A stretch of DNA of 64,000 bases from Cyanobacteria bacterium UBA7753 (GCA_002481545.1 DLEF01000067.1:53514-117513); one strand, 5' to 3'; counted from the stretch's first letter, positions 8,094 to 17,392 are shown. Numbers and translations are program-made. The notes: generated by a model not told the origin, from the letters alone.

Positions 8094-8910
8094 ATTTCAG
8101 ATAGAAGAACACGTAAAACACGCACTCAATGAGGACGTTAATTTTGAGGATATTACAACAGATAACCTTACCGACGAGAACGATAAATTACACGTTGTTT
8201 TGAACACCAGAGAAGACGGTGTCTTCTGCGGAAAAACAGTATTTGAGACAGTGTTTGAGATTTTATCAAAAGATGTAGAGATAAAATTCTTCGTAAACGA
8301 CGGAGACGAGATAAAAAAAGGTCAAAAATTGGCTGAGATATCGGGTTCCGCAAGAGCAATCCTTACGGGTGAAAGAACGGCTTTGAACTATATCCAAAGA
8401 ATGAGCGGGATTGCAACTGCATCAAGAAGATACCAAGATGCCATAAGAGAATATAACGTAAGAATGGTTGATACAAGAAAAACGACTCCTTGTTTCAGAA
8501 TATTTGAAAAATATGCCGTAAAGACAGGTGCGGGAAATGTTCACAGATACAACCTTTCCGATATGGCAATGATAAAAGATAACCACGTAAAATTCGCGGG
8601 TTCAATAACTAAGGCTGTTGAAAAGCTCAAAAAATCAATATCACACGCACACAAGATTGAGGTTGAATGCGATACTTTAGAACAGGTAAAAGAGGCAGTT
8701 GAGTGCGGAGCGGATATAATAATGCTTGATAATATGACATTCGACGAGATGAAGACTGCGGTTAAATATATCGACCATAGAGCAATTGTTGAGGCAAGCG
8801 GCGGAGTAAGTATGGAAACCTTGAAACAAACAGCCGCAACAGGAGTTGATATAATATCCTCCAGTGCTATCGTCGCAAAGGCTCCAACTCTTGATTTAGG
8901 TTTAGATTAG
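8083..8910 (+). CDS. nadC: Nicotinate-nucleotide pyrophosphorylase (quinolinate phosphoribosyltransferase)
   Basis: Converts quinolinate and PRPP to nicotinate mononucleotide, the third step of de novo NAD synthesis. The 275 residues match the family. Signatures include EDVNFEDIT near the N terminus, GERTALNYIQRMSGIAT, the DTRKTTP motif, GAGNVHR, IKDNH, the IEVEC strand and EASGGV. The start is TTG, inside the end of nadB and preceded by GGAGAGG; the overlap supports a two-gene operon. A modest hairpin downstream may terminate it. Confidence 0.96.
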   Translation: MLNKFQIEEHVKHALNEDVNFEDITTDNLTDENDKLHVVLNTREDGVFCGKTVFETVFEILSKDVEIKFFVNDGDEIKKGQKLAEISGSARAILTGERTALNYIQRMSGIATASRRYQDAIREYNVRMVDTRKTTPCFRIFEKYAVKTGAGNVHRYNLSDMAMIKDNHVKFAGSITKAVEKLKKSISHAHKIEVECDTLEQVKEAVECGADIIMLDNMTFDEMKTAVKYIDHRAIVEASGGVSMETLKQTAATGVDIISSSAIVAKAPTLDLGLD

Positions 8911-8942
8911 AGACTGATGAAAAAGATTTAAAAACGAAGAAA

Positions 8943-8968
8943 TGCAATTATTATTGCACCTCTTTTAG
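8943..8968 (+). terminator. Weak terminator after nadC
   Basis: TGCAAT/ATTGCA form a 6-bp stem with a TATT loop, followed by CCTCTTTTAG. Short and AT-rich, so only tentative. Confidence 0.4.
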
Positions 8969-8999
8969 TTATAATGAACAAAGTATTGTTTTAAACGGT

Positions 9000-9851
9000 T
9001 TATTTCACCGTTTTCATCAATTTCGGCAAAGCATCTTGCCATACTTTTGAAAGTGAAATTTCTTTAGCGTTCTTCGATATATCTTGTGCATTGATGCTGT
9101 CACGTTGTTTAATCAAATCTTTAACTTTAGCAAATACTTCTTTGCTTTCGTCGGATTTAGGATTTAAACGTTTAATCAAATCTTTGACATCTTTTACATA
9201 AGGGTTTCCGCCTTCATCAATCTGAATATATTGGAAGGAGCCCAGTTTAGGCATTTTGCCCGCGCCTTCTCTGGCTTCCAAGGTTTCTACCATTGTGCCC
9301 GGTTCCGCAAACAGGAATTTTGTTGGAAATATTTTCTTTTCCGCATTTACGGTTTCTCCCGGTTTCAGAGGAGCCTTCGTGAAGTCTCTGCCCTCTGCGC
9401 CGTTATATGTTCTGTACATCAATTCAGGTTCTGCGCTGACTGCTCTGTCAGGGTAGGTTGATAAACCTTTTTCATCCATTTCTTTTAATACCTTAGGATT
9501 GCTGATGCCCCAGTCTTTCGGAACTTCACCGTAGCCTAAAATAATATCACCTTTTTTAGGAGCATAATCTCCGCCTGACGGATCCCAAACATTCGGGAAT
9601 ACTTCCGTTCCGTTTGCCAGCGTAAATGTTGCTTTCCCGCCTTTGGTTTCAGCGTCATATGCCGTTTTTAAAATTTCATCCCCTGCTTTTATTGTTGATA
9701 CGGGTTTTACCAAATCATGTCCTAAAGACGCGCTCGGAATTTCTTTCATTTGCGGAGTATGTGCACTCGCTTTTTGTTCTGTGACTTCTTTTTTAACCGT
9801 ATTATTTACGGCTGAAGTCGGGATTGCACCGTTTACGTTTAAATTCGTCAT
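9000..9851 (-). CDS. Hypothetical protein, lineage-specific
   Basis: I do not recognise this 283-residue protein. A good ribosome site (GAAAGGAC) precedes the ATG. The first 50 residues are low-complexity, rich in Thr, Ala, Lys and Val, with no signal peptide. The middle is globular, with a GDIILGYGEVPKDWG segment, Pro-rich turns and several acidic/aromatic stretches. The C-terminal third is charged and helical, containing repeated VKDLIK(R/Q) motifs (about 220-245). It is divergent from the membrane protein gene at 10138 across a 286-bp gap. Function cannot be assigned. Confidence 0.75.
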   Translation of the reverse strand: MTNLNVNGAIPTSAVNNTVKKEVTEQKASAHTPQMKEIPSASLGHDLVKPVSTIKAGDEILKTAYDAETKGGKATFTLANGTEVFPNVWDPSGGDYAPKKGDIILGYGEVPKDWGISNPKVLKEMDEKGLSTYPDRAVSAEPELMYRTYNGAEGRDFTKAPLKPGETVNAEKKIFPTKFLFAEPGTMVETLEAREGAGKMPKLGSFQYIQIDEGGNPYVKDVKDLIKRLNPKSDESKEVFAKVKDLIKQRDSINAQDISKNAKEISLSKVWQDALPKLMKTVK

Positions 9852-10137
9852 GTTTATGTCCTTTCAAAATTACGTTTATAAGATAAGTTTTATAGAAAAA
9901 GGATGCTCACTTATCTTGTATATAACAGTATTCTATGTTTCTTTCTTGATTGTACTTCTTGGTTTATTGTAACACTTGTATTGCATGTATTTCAACATGC
10001 ATATTCTTATAAAGTTATTTTTTTTCTTGAAATTTGCTAAGACATTAATTTTTGTAAAATCTCATGCTGTAAAAAATAAAAATTTTCTTAATCAGGTAGC
10101 AAATTTTTATATTTGGGTGCATTATATAACGGTGGGC

Positions 10138-11109
10138 ATGTCTGTAAGTTTAGGGAAAATATTAGATTCAAAAGCAGCAGGGATAGCGGTATTTACCGTA
10201 TCGGGGTTAGGTAAACTTGCCTCCGATTATACAAAGGCGCCTGACGATAAGAAAGAGTATACACTTTTGAGAGATTCTTTAATCCTTGGCGGTTCCGCCC
10301 TTGGTGTTATGGGGTATGAAGGCAGAGCGAAGAGACTTTTAAAAAGTAAATTCTTTAAAACTAAACAGAAGAAAATAACAGACTTTGCCAAACAAAAACT
10401 TACACAGTCCAATATATATAGCAAAACCCTAAAACCAGTATTCGACAAGTACGGGAATGCAATTCGCTCCGGAGCCAATCAGATTAAGGACGTTGTTTAT
10501 AACTGTCTTGATAACGCTGCAATGCTTGCTTTCGGGATCGGAGGCTCAATGCTTGCCGATTACGCTATCAGATATTCCCACCTCGAAAAAATAAATAAAT
10601 TCAAAAAAATATCAAAACACGGCAACGATCAGATAAGTAACCTCTATAACGTAGAAAACAAACTCGCAAACAAATGGCAAAACAGCTCTATAAACAAGAA
10701 CCTAGGCAATACCGTGGGTGATGAAGTCAAATCAAATATTTATTCCCGCGTTACGGATTTGCCGATAATGAAAATGTTCAGCAAAACCATGGTCGGTATG
10801 CAAGGGTTTGAAGTCATAGAAGAGAAAACCTTTAGAGAGAGACTGAAACATTCAAGACAATGCCTTATCACAAATTCTCTTGTGCCGCTGTTCTTCCTGT
10901 CTACGGCAACGGCGCTGACGAAGAAACTTAAAGGAATTATCAGATATCCTGTAGTGTTTGCGTCACTTGTTGCGGGAACTATGTATACCAACAAGATGAT
11001 AGATAAAATGTCACATCATAGCCAAAAGCCCACAAAGACAGCCAAAGTAGAGCCTCCGAAACAACCGCAAACTGCAGAAATTCAATCAAACCCTGTTGTA
11101 AAAAGTTAA
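10138..11109 (+). CDS. Hypothetical membrane-associated protein
   Basis: The chosen start (MSVSLGKIL) gives 323 residues. The frame is open 54 codons further upstream, but that part looks like an untranslated AT-rich leader. The ribosome site (GGTGGG) is weak. Hydrophobic Gly/Ala-rich segments occur near residues 13-25, 45-60, 125-145 and 240-290, separated by basic helical regions; the C terminus is Lys/Pro/Gln-rich. The alternation of short hydrophobic helices and charged coils resembles the larger protein at 42990-44501, though no alignment was made. It converges on cysS with only 6 bases between stops and no terminator. Function unknown. Confidence 0.7.
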   Translation: MSVSLGKILDSKAAGIAVFTVSGLGKLASDYTKAPDDKKEYTLLRDSLILGGSALGVMGYEGRAKRLLKSKFFKTKQKKITDFAKQKLTQSNIYSKTLKPVFDKYGNAIRSGANQIKDVVYNCLDNAAMLAFGIGGSMLADYAIRYSHLEKINKFKKISKHGNDQISNLYNVENKLANKWQNSSINKNLGNTVGDEVKSNIYSRVTDLPIMKMFSKTMVGMQGFEVIEEKTFRERLKHSRQCLITNSLVPLFFLSTATALTKKLKGIIRYPVVFASLVAGTMYTNKMIDKMSHHSQKPTKTAKVEPPKQPQTAEIQSNPVVKS

Positions 11110-11115
11110 ATAAAT

Positions 11116-12486
11116 CTATTTAACTTCCCAAGTTGTGCCTTCTTTTGAATCTTTAAGGATTACGCCCGCTTCATCAAGAGCGACTCTTATTTTGTCTGCC
11201 AAATCCCAGTTCTTTTCGGCTCTTGCCTTGTTTCTGTCGGCAATAAGGTCTTCCATTGAGGCATATGATTTACCGACCTTGCTGTTTACTCCGTCTAAGA
11301 CTGATTTTATTTCGTCTTCCGATAATGTTGCCTTTTCAAAGGTAAAACCGAGAGTTGTTGCCAGTTTATAAAGTGTTGTATAAGCTCCTTCGACACCTTT
11401 GTTTGCTTTTGTCGCAAGGTCAAACAATACCGCCAATGCTCTTGATGTGTTTAAATCATCATCCATAGCGTCAACGAAGGCTTTATACTCGTCAGTCTTT
11501 GTTATATCAAAGTTTTCATCGACTTTGCCTTTTGCATTGGTTAATCTTTTTACCCCTGCTTGAGCGGATTGCAAAGCCTCATCCGAAAATTCAACAGGCA
11601 TGCGGTAATGGTTTGTAAGGATGAAAAATCTGATAGTATTTGAATCGTAGTTTTTCATCAAATCGTCAATAGTCAGGAAGTTGCCCAAGGATTTGGACAT
11701 TTTTTCTTTGTTGATAGTTACAAAACCATTATGTAACCAGTAATTTACGAACTTGCAGCCGTTTGCACATTCGGATTGAGCAATTTCGTTTTCGTGGTGC
11801 GGGAATATCAAATCGGCTCCGCCTGCGTGGATATCAATGGTTTTGCCTAAATGTTTTCTAATCATTGCGGAGCATTCAATATGCCAGCCCGGTCTGCCGA
11901 CGCCCCAAGGTGAATTATATCCGAATTTTTCATCGTGTTTCCAGAGTGCGAAATCCAGAGGATCTTCCTTTTGTTCCCCTATTTCTATTCTAGCTCCGCT
12001 CTCAAGCTTATCAATAGGCTGTTTTGATAGCATTCCGTATCTCGGGAATTTTTTAACTCTGAAATATACATCGCCGTTAACCTCGTATGCGTAGCCTTTT
12101 GCGATTAATTCTTTTACCATTGCAATCATTTCGCCTAATGTTTTTGTTGCAAAAGGTTCAATATCAGGTTTTAGGGTGTTAAGGTTTTTCATAGAGTTTG
12201 CAAACTGTTTATACCAGTATTGCGAAATCTCTTGAGGGGTTTTGCCCTCGTTTTCAGCTTTCTTTAGGATTTTATCGTCAACATCGGTTACGTTACGACA
12301 GTATGTAACATCATATCCTTTGAATTTTAAATATCTGTAGAGAACATCCCATGTGATGTAACATCTGGCATGACCTAAGTGCGCATAGTCATATACGGTT
12401 GGTCCGCAGACATACATTTTTACTTTGCCTTCTTCGATTGGTTTAAATTCTTCTACTTTGTCAGAATATGTGTTGAACAGTTTCAT
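11116..12486 (-). CDS. cysS: Cysteinyl-tRNA synthetase
   Basis: Class I aminoacyl-tRNA synthetase charging tRNA-Cys in the cytoplasm. The 456 residues match the usual length. The HIGH motif appears as HLGH (about 36-39), just after the zinc ligand Cys in YVCGPTVYD. Further signatures are NVTDVDDKI, GWHIECS with a second zinc Cys, HHENEIAQ with zinc ligands, and KMSKSLGNF as the KMSKS loop. The C-terminal helical domain is complete (DLADKIR near the end). AGAGGTACC precedes the ATG. It appears to be monocistronic. Confidence 0.97.
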   Translation of the reverse strand: MKLFNTYSDKVEEFKPIEEGKVKMYVCGPTVYDYAHLGHARCYITWDVLYRYLKFKGYDVTYCRNVTDVDDKILKKAENEGKTPQEISQYWYKQFANSMKNLNTLKPDIEPFATKTLGEMIAMVKELIAKGYAYEVNGDVYFRVKKFPRYGMLSKQPIDKLESGARIEIGEQKEDPLDFALWKHDEKFGYNSPWGVGRPGWHIECSAMIRKHLGKTIDIHAGGADLIFPHHENEIAQSECANGCKFVNYWLHNGFVTINKEKMSKSLGNFLTIDDLMKNYDSNTIRFFILTNHYRMPVEFSDEALQSAQAGVKRLTNAKGKVDENFDITKTDEYKAFVDAMDDDLNTSRALAVLFDLATKANKGVEGAYTTLYKLATTLGFTFEKATLSEDEIKSVLDGVNSKVGKSYASMEDLIADRNKARAEKNWDLADKIRVALDEAGVILKDSKEGTTWEVK

Positions 12487-12644
12487 TTAGGTACCTCTAT
12501 CTTTTTTGTTATCCTCATTATTATAATGCAAACAATATATATGACGCAAAAAGAAACATATTAGTAAGCTGTATCATATATTCGTACGATTAATTAAAGC
12601 ATACTTTTAGCTTTAAAATACCAAATTTTTGTTTGTACCATACG

Positions 12645-12799
12645 GACAAACCCTCACCCGAAAATCTGATTTTCGTAAAACTCAAAACGATTTTCTACCC
12701 CTCTCCCAAAGGTAGAGGGGGACGCCCTTCCACCTTTGGGGGAAGGACAGCAGTTGTAGGCAACGAAGGAGCCGTACAAATGCAGGATGAGGGTTTGTC
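12645..12799. mobile_element. MITE-like element with perfect 12-bp TIRs
   Basis: GACAAACCCTCA at 12645-12656 and TGAGGGTTTGTC at 12788-12799 are perfect inverted repeats bounding a 155-bp non-coding element. The interior has CTCTCCC/GGGAAGG-like complementary arms. The right half matches, inverted, the fragment at 26055-26131. No transposase is present. Apart from this element and the promoter below, the 12487-12969 gap holds nothing I can identify. Confidence 0.7.
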
Positions 12800-12864
12800 T
12801 TTACAAAAATAAAGGTATCTTTAGAAAAAACAGAATTAATCCTACAAATCTTTGAATCAAAATT

Positions 12865-12894
12865 TTGTATCAACATCATTGTTTGAATTATAAT
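12865..12894 (+). promoter_or_regulatory. Sigma-70-type promoter
   Basis: TTGTAT, an 18-base spacer and a perfect TATAAT lie about 75 bases before the PLP-enzyme start codon. Confidence 0.6.
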
Positions 12895-12969
12895 AAGGAT
12901 GCAATATATAATTTGTAAAAGCAATTTTTAAAACGAATACACGAGCCAAAAAGTAATATAGAGGGTAGT

Positions 12970-14211
12970 ATGGTTAGCGAAAAAACAAACAAACATTTTA
13001 AAGAAACCGAGGATTTTTTAAGACCTCAATTTGAAAAATTGGAAGAGATAAGAGACTATAACCAAGAAAAGGTTTTACAAGCCTTCATCGATAACAAGGT
13101 AGCACCCGAACATTTCTATACCGTATCCGGTTACGGGCATGATGATTTGGGAAGAGAAGTCTTAGACAAGGTTTTTGCACAGGTGTTTAAAGCGGAAGAG
13201 GCATTCGCAAGAGTACATATAGTATCAGGTACTCACGCACTCTCTTGCGTTATGTTCGGTAACTTGAGACAGGGAGAAAAATTGGTGTCTGTGACGGGTA
13301 CTCCGTACGACACTATGCAAGAGGTTATCGGTATATCTGGCGGAGCAAAAAGAGAATCTCTTTTAGGTCATGGCGTTCTTTATGATGAAGTTCCGCTAAA
13401 GCAAGACGGTACCGTTGATTTGGAAGGAATAGCCAATAAGATTGACAGTTCTGTCAAAATGGTAGAGATTCAGCGTTCACGCGGTTATGACCTTAGACCG
13501 TCTGTTGATATTGATACTATAGAAAAGATTTGTAAGACCGTAAAAAGCAAAAACCCTGATTGTATCTGTTTTGTAGATAACTGTTACGGCGAATTTGTAG
13601 AGAAGAAAGAACCGCTTGAAGTCGGTGCGGATATTATTGCGGGCTCTTTGATAAAGAATCCGGGCGGCGGAATAGTTGAGGCAGGCGGTTATGTCGCAGG
13701 GAAGAAAGAATACGTTGAACAGGCTGCAATGGCACTTACGGCACCGGGGATAGGAAGAGAAGGCGGAGCTATGTTTAATCAGCACAGGCTGATTTTCCAA
13801 GGTTTGTTTATGGCACCTTCGGTTGTTTGTGATGCGGTAAAAGGTGCTGTTTTGGCATCTAAAATATTTGAAGATATCGGATATGTTTCAACTCCAAAAT
13901 ATGATGAGAAACGTACGGATTTAATTCAAACTATAGCGTTTAATGCGCCTGAACCGTTGGAGGCATTCTGCAGAACGATACAGGCTTTGTCTCCCGTAAA
14001 TTCATATGTCACACCAATCCCTGACGATGTTCCGGGGTATGAAGACAAACTGATTATGGCGGGCGGCACATTTATCGAAGGCTCTACCATAGAATTATCT
14101 GCGGACGGACCTATGAGAGCCCCTTACGCTGTCTATATGCAGGGCGGTTTGACATACTCTCATGTTAAGTTCGTTTTGAAAAATATATACGAAAAAGTCT
14201 CTAAAGTTTAA
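12970..14211 (+). CDS. Methionine gamma-lyase family PLP enzyme (PF06838)
   Basis: Fold-type I pyridoxal-phosphate protein of the family also annotated as aluminium-resistance or cystathionine beta-lyase-like protein, common in Cyanobacteria and Firmicutes. The 413 residues match. Signatures are SGYGHDDLGR, the substrate-pocket HIVSGTHALS, VEIQRSRGYDLRPS, FVDNCYGEF with the PLP-contacting Asp, and SLIKNPGGG, whose Lys is the likely Schiff-base residue. GREGGAMFNQ and SPVNSYVTP are typical later motifs. The biochemical role of this family is poorly established; a C-S lyase activity is inferred. GAGGGTAGT precedes the start. Confidence 0.9.
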   Translation: MVSEKTNKHFKETEDFLRPQFEKLEEIRDYNQEKVLQAFIDNKVAPEHFYTVSGYGHDDLGREVLDKVFAQVFKAEEAFARVHIVSGTHALSCVMFGNLRQGEKLVSVTGTPYDTMQEVIGISGGAKRESLLGHGVLYDEVPLKQDGTVDLEGIANKIDSSVKMVEIQRSRGYDLRPSVDIDTIEKICKTVKSKNPDCICFVDNCYGEFVEKKEPLEVGADIIAGSLIKNPGGGIVEAGGYVAGKKEYVEQAAMALTAPGIGREGGAMFNQHRLIFQGLFMAPSVVCDAVKGAVLASKIFEDIGYVSTPKYDEKRTDLIQTIAFNAPEPLEAFCRTIQALSPVNSYVTPIPDDVPGYEDKLIMAGGTFIEGSTIELSADGPMRAPYAVYMQGGLTYSHVKFVLKNIYEKVSKV

Positions 14212-14358
14212 ATTAACAATCTAAATACATGCCAGATATTACAAAATTAAACAATTATTTTGGCATATATTTTTGTGTTTAAATACTGAATGTCCAAGAA
14301 ATACAATGCTTTCGATTAAATCGTAAACTTTTGTAAAAATCCTCTTTACAGAGTATGT

Positions 14359-14387
14359 TTGTTTTTTTATATATGGTACACTATAAA
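14359..14387 (+). promoter_or_regulatory. Promoter of the multi-GntR gene
   Basis: TTGTTT, a 17-base spacer and TATAAA lie 25 bases before the start codon, with AGAGG as the ribosome site. Confidence 0.5.
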
Positions 14388-14411
14388 TGTTAGAAGAAAT
14401 TAGAGGCAAGT

Positions 14412-15533
14412 ATGAATTATATAAATTACAAGAAAAACGATTTAAACAGAATAGAAATAGACGATTTAAAGGTATCAATCCCTGATTTGAGAAATACAAA
14501 CAAGACTCAAACAATTACAAAATGGTTAGCGGAAAGAATTGATACCGGGATGAAAAACGATTCAATCCATATCGGTGATTTGTTGCCAACAAAGGCGGAA
14601 CTTGCCTATGCATTGGGCGTAAGCTTAGGAACAATCCAAAATGTTCTTAAGATATTAGAAGATAAAAACTATATTTGGTCAAAACAATGTATCGGTTCAA
14701 TCATCAAAGACAGAGCCGAAAATGAGACAACCATAAGAAAAAGAACTTCCAAAAAAGATATTGCGGAAGAAAAGATTAAAAATTATATCAAAGAAAATAA
14801 TTTAGGTGTCGGAGACAAACTTCCGTCCTCAAGAAACCTTGCACGAGACATTGATATGACTTTAAACACTGTCAGAAACGCTATTATGACGTTATCTTCC
14901 GACGGGATACTTGAATATAACGAACAAAAAGACTTAATCGTAAAAAATATTGATTATACCGTTGATAATGAAATGGATGAAGAAACTCTTGTAAACAAGG
15001 TTAAAGACGATTTAAAGAAATATATTTGCGAGAACTTTAAAATCGGGGACAAGCTCCCTACTCATAACGAATTGGTTAAGAAATTCAATGTAAGTAAAAA
15101 GACAATCCATAGCGCATTACAAATCTTGGTAAAAGAAAAAATGTTATTGCCGAGACGCGGCGCATACGGAACGGTTGTTATAAATACTTCGATGAATGCT
15201 AATTTTGAGCCGAGAAGAGAAATGTCAATCTTTGCCCCTGCTCAAGATACGGCGTTTTATCATTACCAAAAAATACAAAACAAAATAAAGAAACTTATAG
15301 CAAATAATTACGATATCGGACAAAAATTGCCGTCTATTGTTGAGTTATCAAATATGTTTGATGTAAACACGAACACAATAAGACGTGCTTTGAAAAATTT
15401 ATCAAATGAAGGGTATTTGCAGTTCACAAGAGGACGTCATGGCGGAACTTACGTTATTGATATCCCTGAGATTGCTGAACAAACATTCCGTTGGCTTGCC
15501 GTAAATCCTCAATATGCCAAGGTAAATGTATAA
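14412..15533 (+). CDS. Transcription regulator with four tandem GntR-type winged helices
   Basis: The 373-residue protein consists almost entirely of DNA-binding domains. Four winged-helix units lie at about 33-99, 116-178, 194-257 and 285-349. Each has the GntR signature G-x(2)-LP(S/T)-x(3)-L, a V/M-x-T-I/V recognition helix, and a wing (best in the last, GRHGGTYV). No effector domain of the FCD, UTRA or aminotransferase kind follows any of them. Ordinary GntR regulators have one such domain plus an effector domain. The arrangement suggests recognition of a long or repeated site, or a DNA-organising role; both are inferred. It is monocistronic with its own promoter. Confidence 0.85.
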   Translation: MNYINYKKNDLNRIEIDDLKVSIPDLRNTNKTQTITKWLAERIDTGMKNDSIHIGDLLPTKAELAYALGVSLGTIQNVLKILEDKNYIWSKQCIGSIIKDRAENETTIRKRTSKKDIAEEKIKNYIKENNLGVGDKLPSSRNLARDIDMTLNTVRNAIMTLSSDGILEYNEQKDLIVKNIDYTVDNEMDEETLVNKVKDDLKKYICENFKIGDKLPTHNELVKKFNVSKKTIHSALQILVKEKMLLPRRGAYGTVVINTSMNANFEPRREMSIFAPAQDTAFYHYQKIQNKIKKLIANNYDIGQKLPSIVELSNMFDVNTNTIRRALKNLSNEGYLQFTRGRHGGTYVIDIPEIAEQTFRWLAVNPQYAKVNV

Positions 15534-15645
15534 GACATTAAGATATACAATATAGATAGGTTAGTGCAATTTTTCTTCAAAAATTTTGCATTAATACTGT
15601 CCCTGTGGTAATCTAATAAGCAAATAAACAAGTTAGGAGAAATAA

Positions 15646-15870
15646 ATGATTTGTCCGTATTGTAAAAGTGAAATACCTGATGACGCAAAAAAATGTATGC
15701 ATTGCGGAGAATGGATGGAAGACGCTTATAAATCCCAAAAAGAACCTGAAGGTTGTTTTTCATTCCTTGGCGAAACAATTACTAACCTGCTGTTTTGGGC
15801 GTTTATTCTTCTTATTGCAGGTATAGCGGTATTTGCTTTTCTTGATTATAACGATATGATTAGCTGGTAA
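15646..15870 (+). CDS. Small zinc-ribbon membrane protein
   Basis: This 74-residue protein starts MICPYCKSEIPDDAKKCMHCG, a classic double CxxC zinc ribbon (C3-C6 and C17-C20), and has one transmembrane helix at about 48-66. A good ribosome site (TTAGGAG) precedes it. Proteins of this layout are common and uncharacterised. It converges with the lysozyme-like gene, 2 bases apart. Confidence 0.8.
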   Translation: MICPYCKSEIPDDAKKCMHCGEWMEDAYKSQKEPEGCFSFLGETITNLLFWAFILLIAGIAVFAFLDYNDMISW

Positions 15871-15872
15871 TC

Positions 15873-17252
15873 TTAGCTTTTATGTGCAGTTTCGGGGTTA
15901 TCATCACTTCCGTTAACAGCCAGTTTACTTGTATCAATCTTAGTCGGACGTGACGCGGTTACTACAACTTCATCCAGTTGATACGGAGCTTCATAGGTTC
16001 TGTTATGTCTGTTTCCTCTGTATTTTATATGGTATTTTTTGCTTGTGTTGTAGGCATTAAAGTCTTCTACTCTTTTTGCCATATCGCCGACGGTTATACT
16101 GTCTTTTTTCTGCGTGTCCAGCCAACGATTGTCTCTGTAGTATTCGGGGTGACTTTTTTCGTATTTTCTTGCCAGAATTTGACGTTTATCTCCTGACGCA
16201 AGAGTTTTACGTAATCTGCTCGGTAAAAATACAACCGAATATAATTCTCCGGATGATAATGCACGACGCGAATTTTTGCCGAAGGCAGTTGCTTTGTTAT
16301 CCTTCAACAGTTGTCTTATATATGGCAATTGTTCTGTCGGAGTCAGTTGTGACGGTTCAAAATTATATGCTTTTCTTGTATCTCCGATAAAGCCCATTAA
16401 TCCTGTTTTTAAATCAGGACGGAAACTGCTTTCGGAGTTAATAATAGACATTATGTCATCGGGATCACACTGTATTTCTCTTGCGATGTTAACTATCCCT
16501 TTGTAGAAAGTACGGTTAAAACCTCTGCTCTTAGGCGCAATATTGCTCCATTCTCGCTCTAAGGCTTGGACTCCTTTTTGGGTATACCATTCGGGGTTTG
16601 TTCGAAATTTGGATTTAGCAGATGCGGCTTTTTTCTTAGCGGCTTCCGCTTTTTTAGTTGCTTGTGCCGCTAAATCCGCCTGTACTTTATCGGCGGTGCC
16701 TTGCATCTTATCCAAATCCTCCTGAGTTATTTCAGGAATATCAGGTTGAAGCATTTTGCTGAAATCTTGTTGCGTTTGTTTATCCCACTCGGGTTTGTGT
16801 TCTTTTACAAAATCATTCATTTCTTTTTGCTTTTGTAAGTCCACAATCTCGGGATTATTCTGTAAATCGTCGGCTGACAAAGTTTCTTGCGTTTTATTGT
16901 CGATAAATACAATCTTTCCATGCTTATATTCAGCCCTTATATTTTCGGGCAGGTGGTCAATATGGAGCATTTCTTTGATTTGTTTATCAAACTCCGCTTT
17001 CGTCATATATTTGTTTTTACCCTTTGTGGAAACCGTTACGAGCTCCTCGTGGGTATCGTCCGTGTATCTGTATTTATGTCCGTCTTTATGACCTATTCTG
17101 ATATCTCTTTGTTGGTTATCGACTTCTCTGGTTAACTTTTTATCATCTTCCGAAAAAACGGAAACATTGTCTTCTTTATCAGTTTTTCGTGTCTGTTTCG
17201 CAGTCGGATTTTCCGGCGTTGTGCCGTCTATTCTTCCAATTTCGTTTGACAT
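15873..17252 (-). CDS. Protein with C-terminal lysozyme-like (transglycosylase) domain
   Basis: The 459-residue protein has a long charged, probably disordered N-terminal half with Lys/Ala coiled-coil stretches (about 180-215). The domain at about 240-400 follows the pattern of phage-type lytic transglycosylases: REIQCDPDDIMSIINSESSF with the likely catalytic Glu at 274, TGLMGFIGDTRKAY, EQLPYI, LYSVVFLPSRL and LDTQKKDSITVGD. It would cleave peptidoglycan glycan strands. There is no signal peptide, so export, if any, uses another route. The C terminus carries DEVVVTA (427-433), similar to a TonB-box consensus. The ribosome site is AAGGAG. It could be a secreted effector, a remnant phage enzyme or a cell-wall remodelling factor. 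Confidence 0.7.
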   Translation of the reverse strand: MSNEIGRIDGTTPENPTAKQTRKTDKEDNVSVFSEDDKKLTREVDNQQRDIRIGHKDGHKYRYTDDTHEELVTVSTKGKNKYMTKAEFDKQIKEMLHIDHLPENIRAEYKHGKIVFIDNKTQETLSADDLQNNPEIVDLQKQKEMNDFVKEHKPEWDKQTQQDFSKMLQPDIPEITQEDLDKMQGTADKVQADLAAQATKKAEAAKKKAASAKSKFRTNPEWYTQKGVQALEREWSNIAPKSRGFNRTFYKGIVNIAREIQCDPDDIMSIINSESSFRPDLKTGLMGFIGDTRKAYNFEPSQLTPTEQLPYIRQLLKDNKATAFGKNSRRALSSGELYSVVFLPSRLRKTLASGDKRQILARKYEKSHPEYYRDNRWLDTQKKDSITVGDMAKRVEDFNAYNTSKKYHIKYRGNRHNRTYEAPYQLDEVVVTASRPTKIDTSKLAVNGSDDNPETAHKS

Positions 17253-17392
17253 CCTATCACTCCTTTAAATGTAGAATACCTTTCTATCTTTTTATGTAAC
17301 GGCATTTTTCTCAAAAACTTTATTCATTTTTACATTTTTTTACATTTTCGATGTAACTGTCAGATTTTCCTGCGTTAGTTTTTATTGTAATA

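Noticed and set aside
9976..10137. 54-codon upstream extension of the membrane protein at 10138
   Set aside because: Sequence is AT-rich with Phe/Lys/Asn runs, contains promoter-like motifs and no ribosome site.
12682..12924. 80-codon frame on the minus strand
   Set aside because: It lies within the MITE and the promoter of the PLP-enzyme gene, with no ribosome site.
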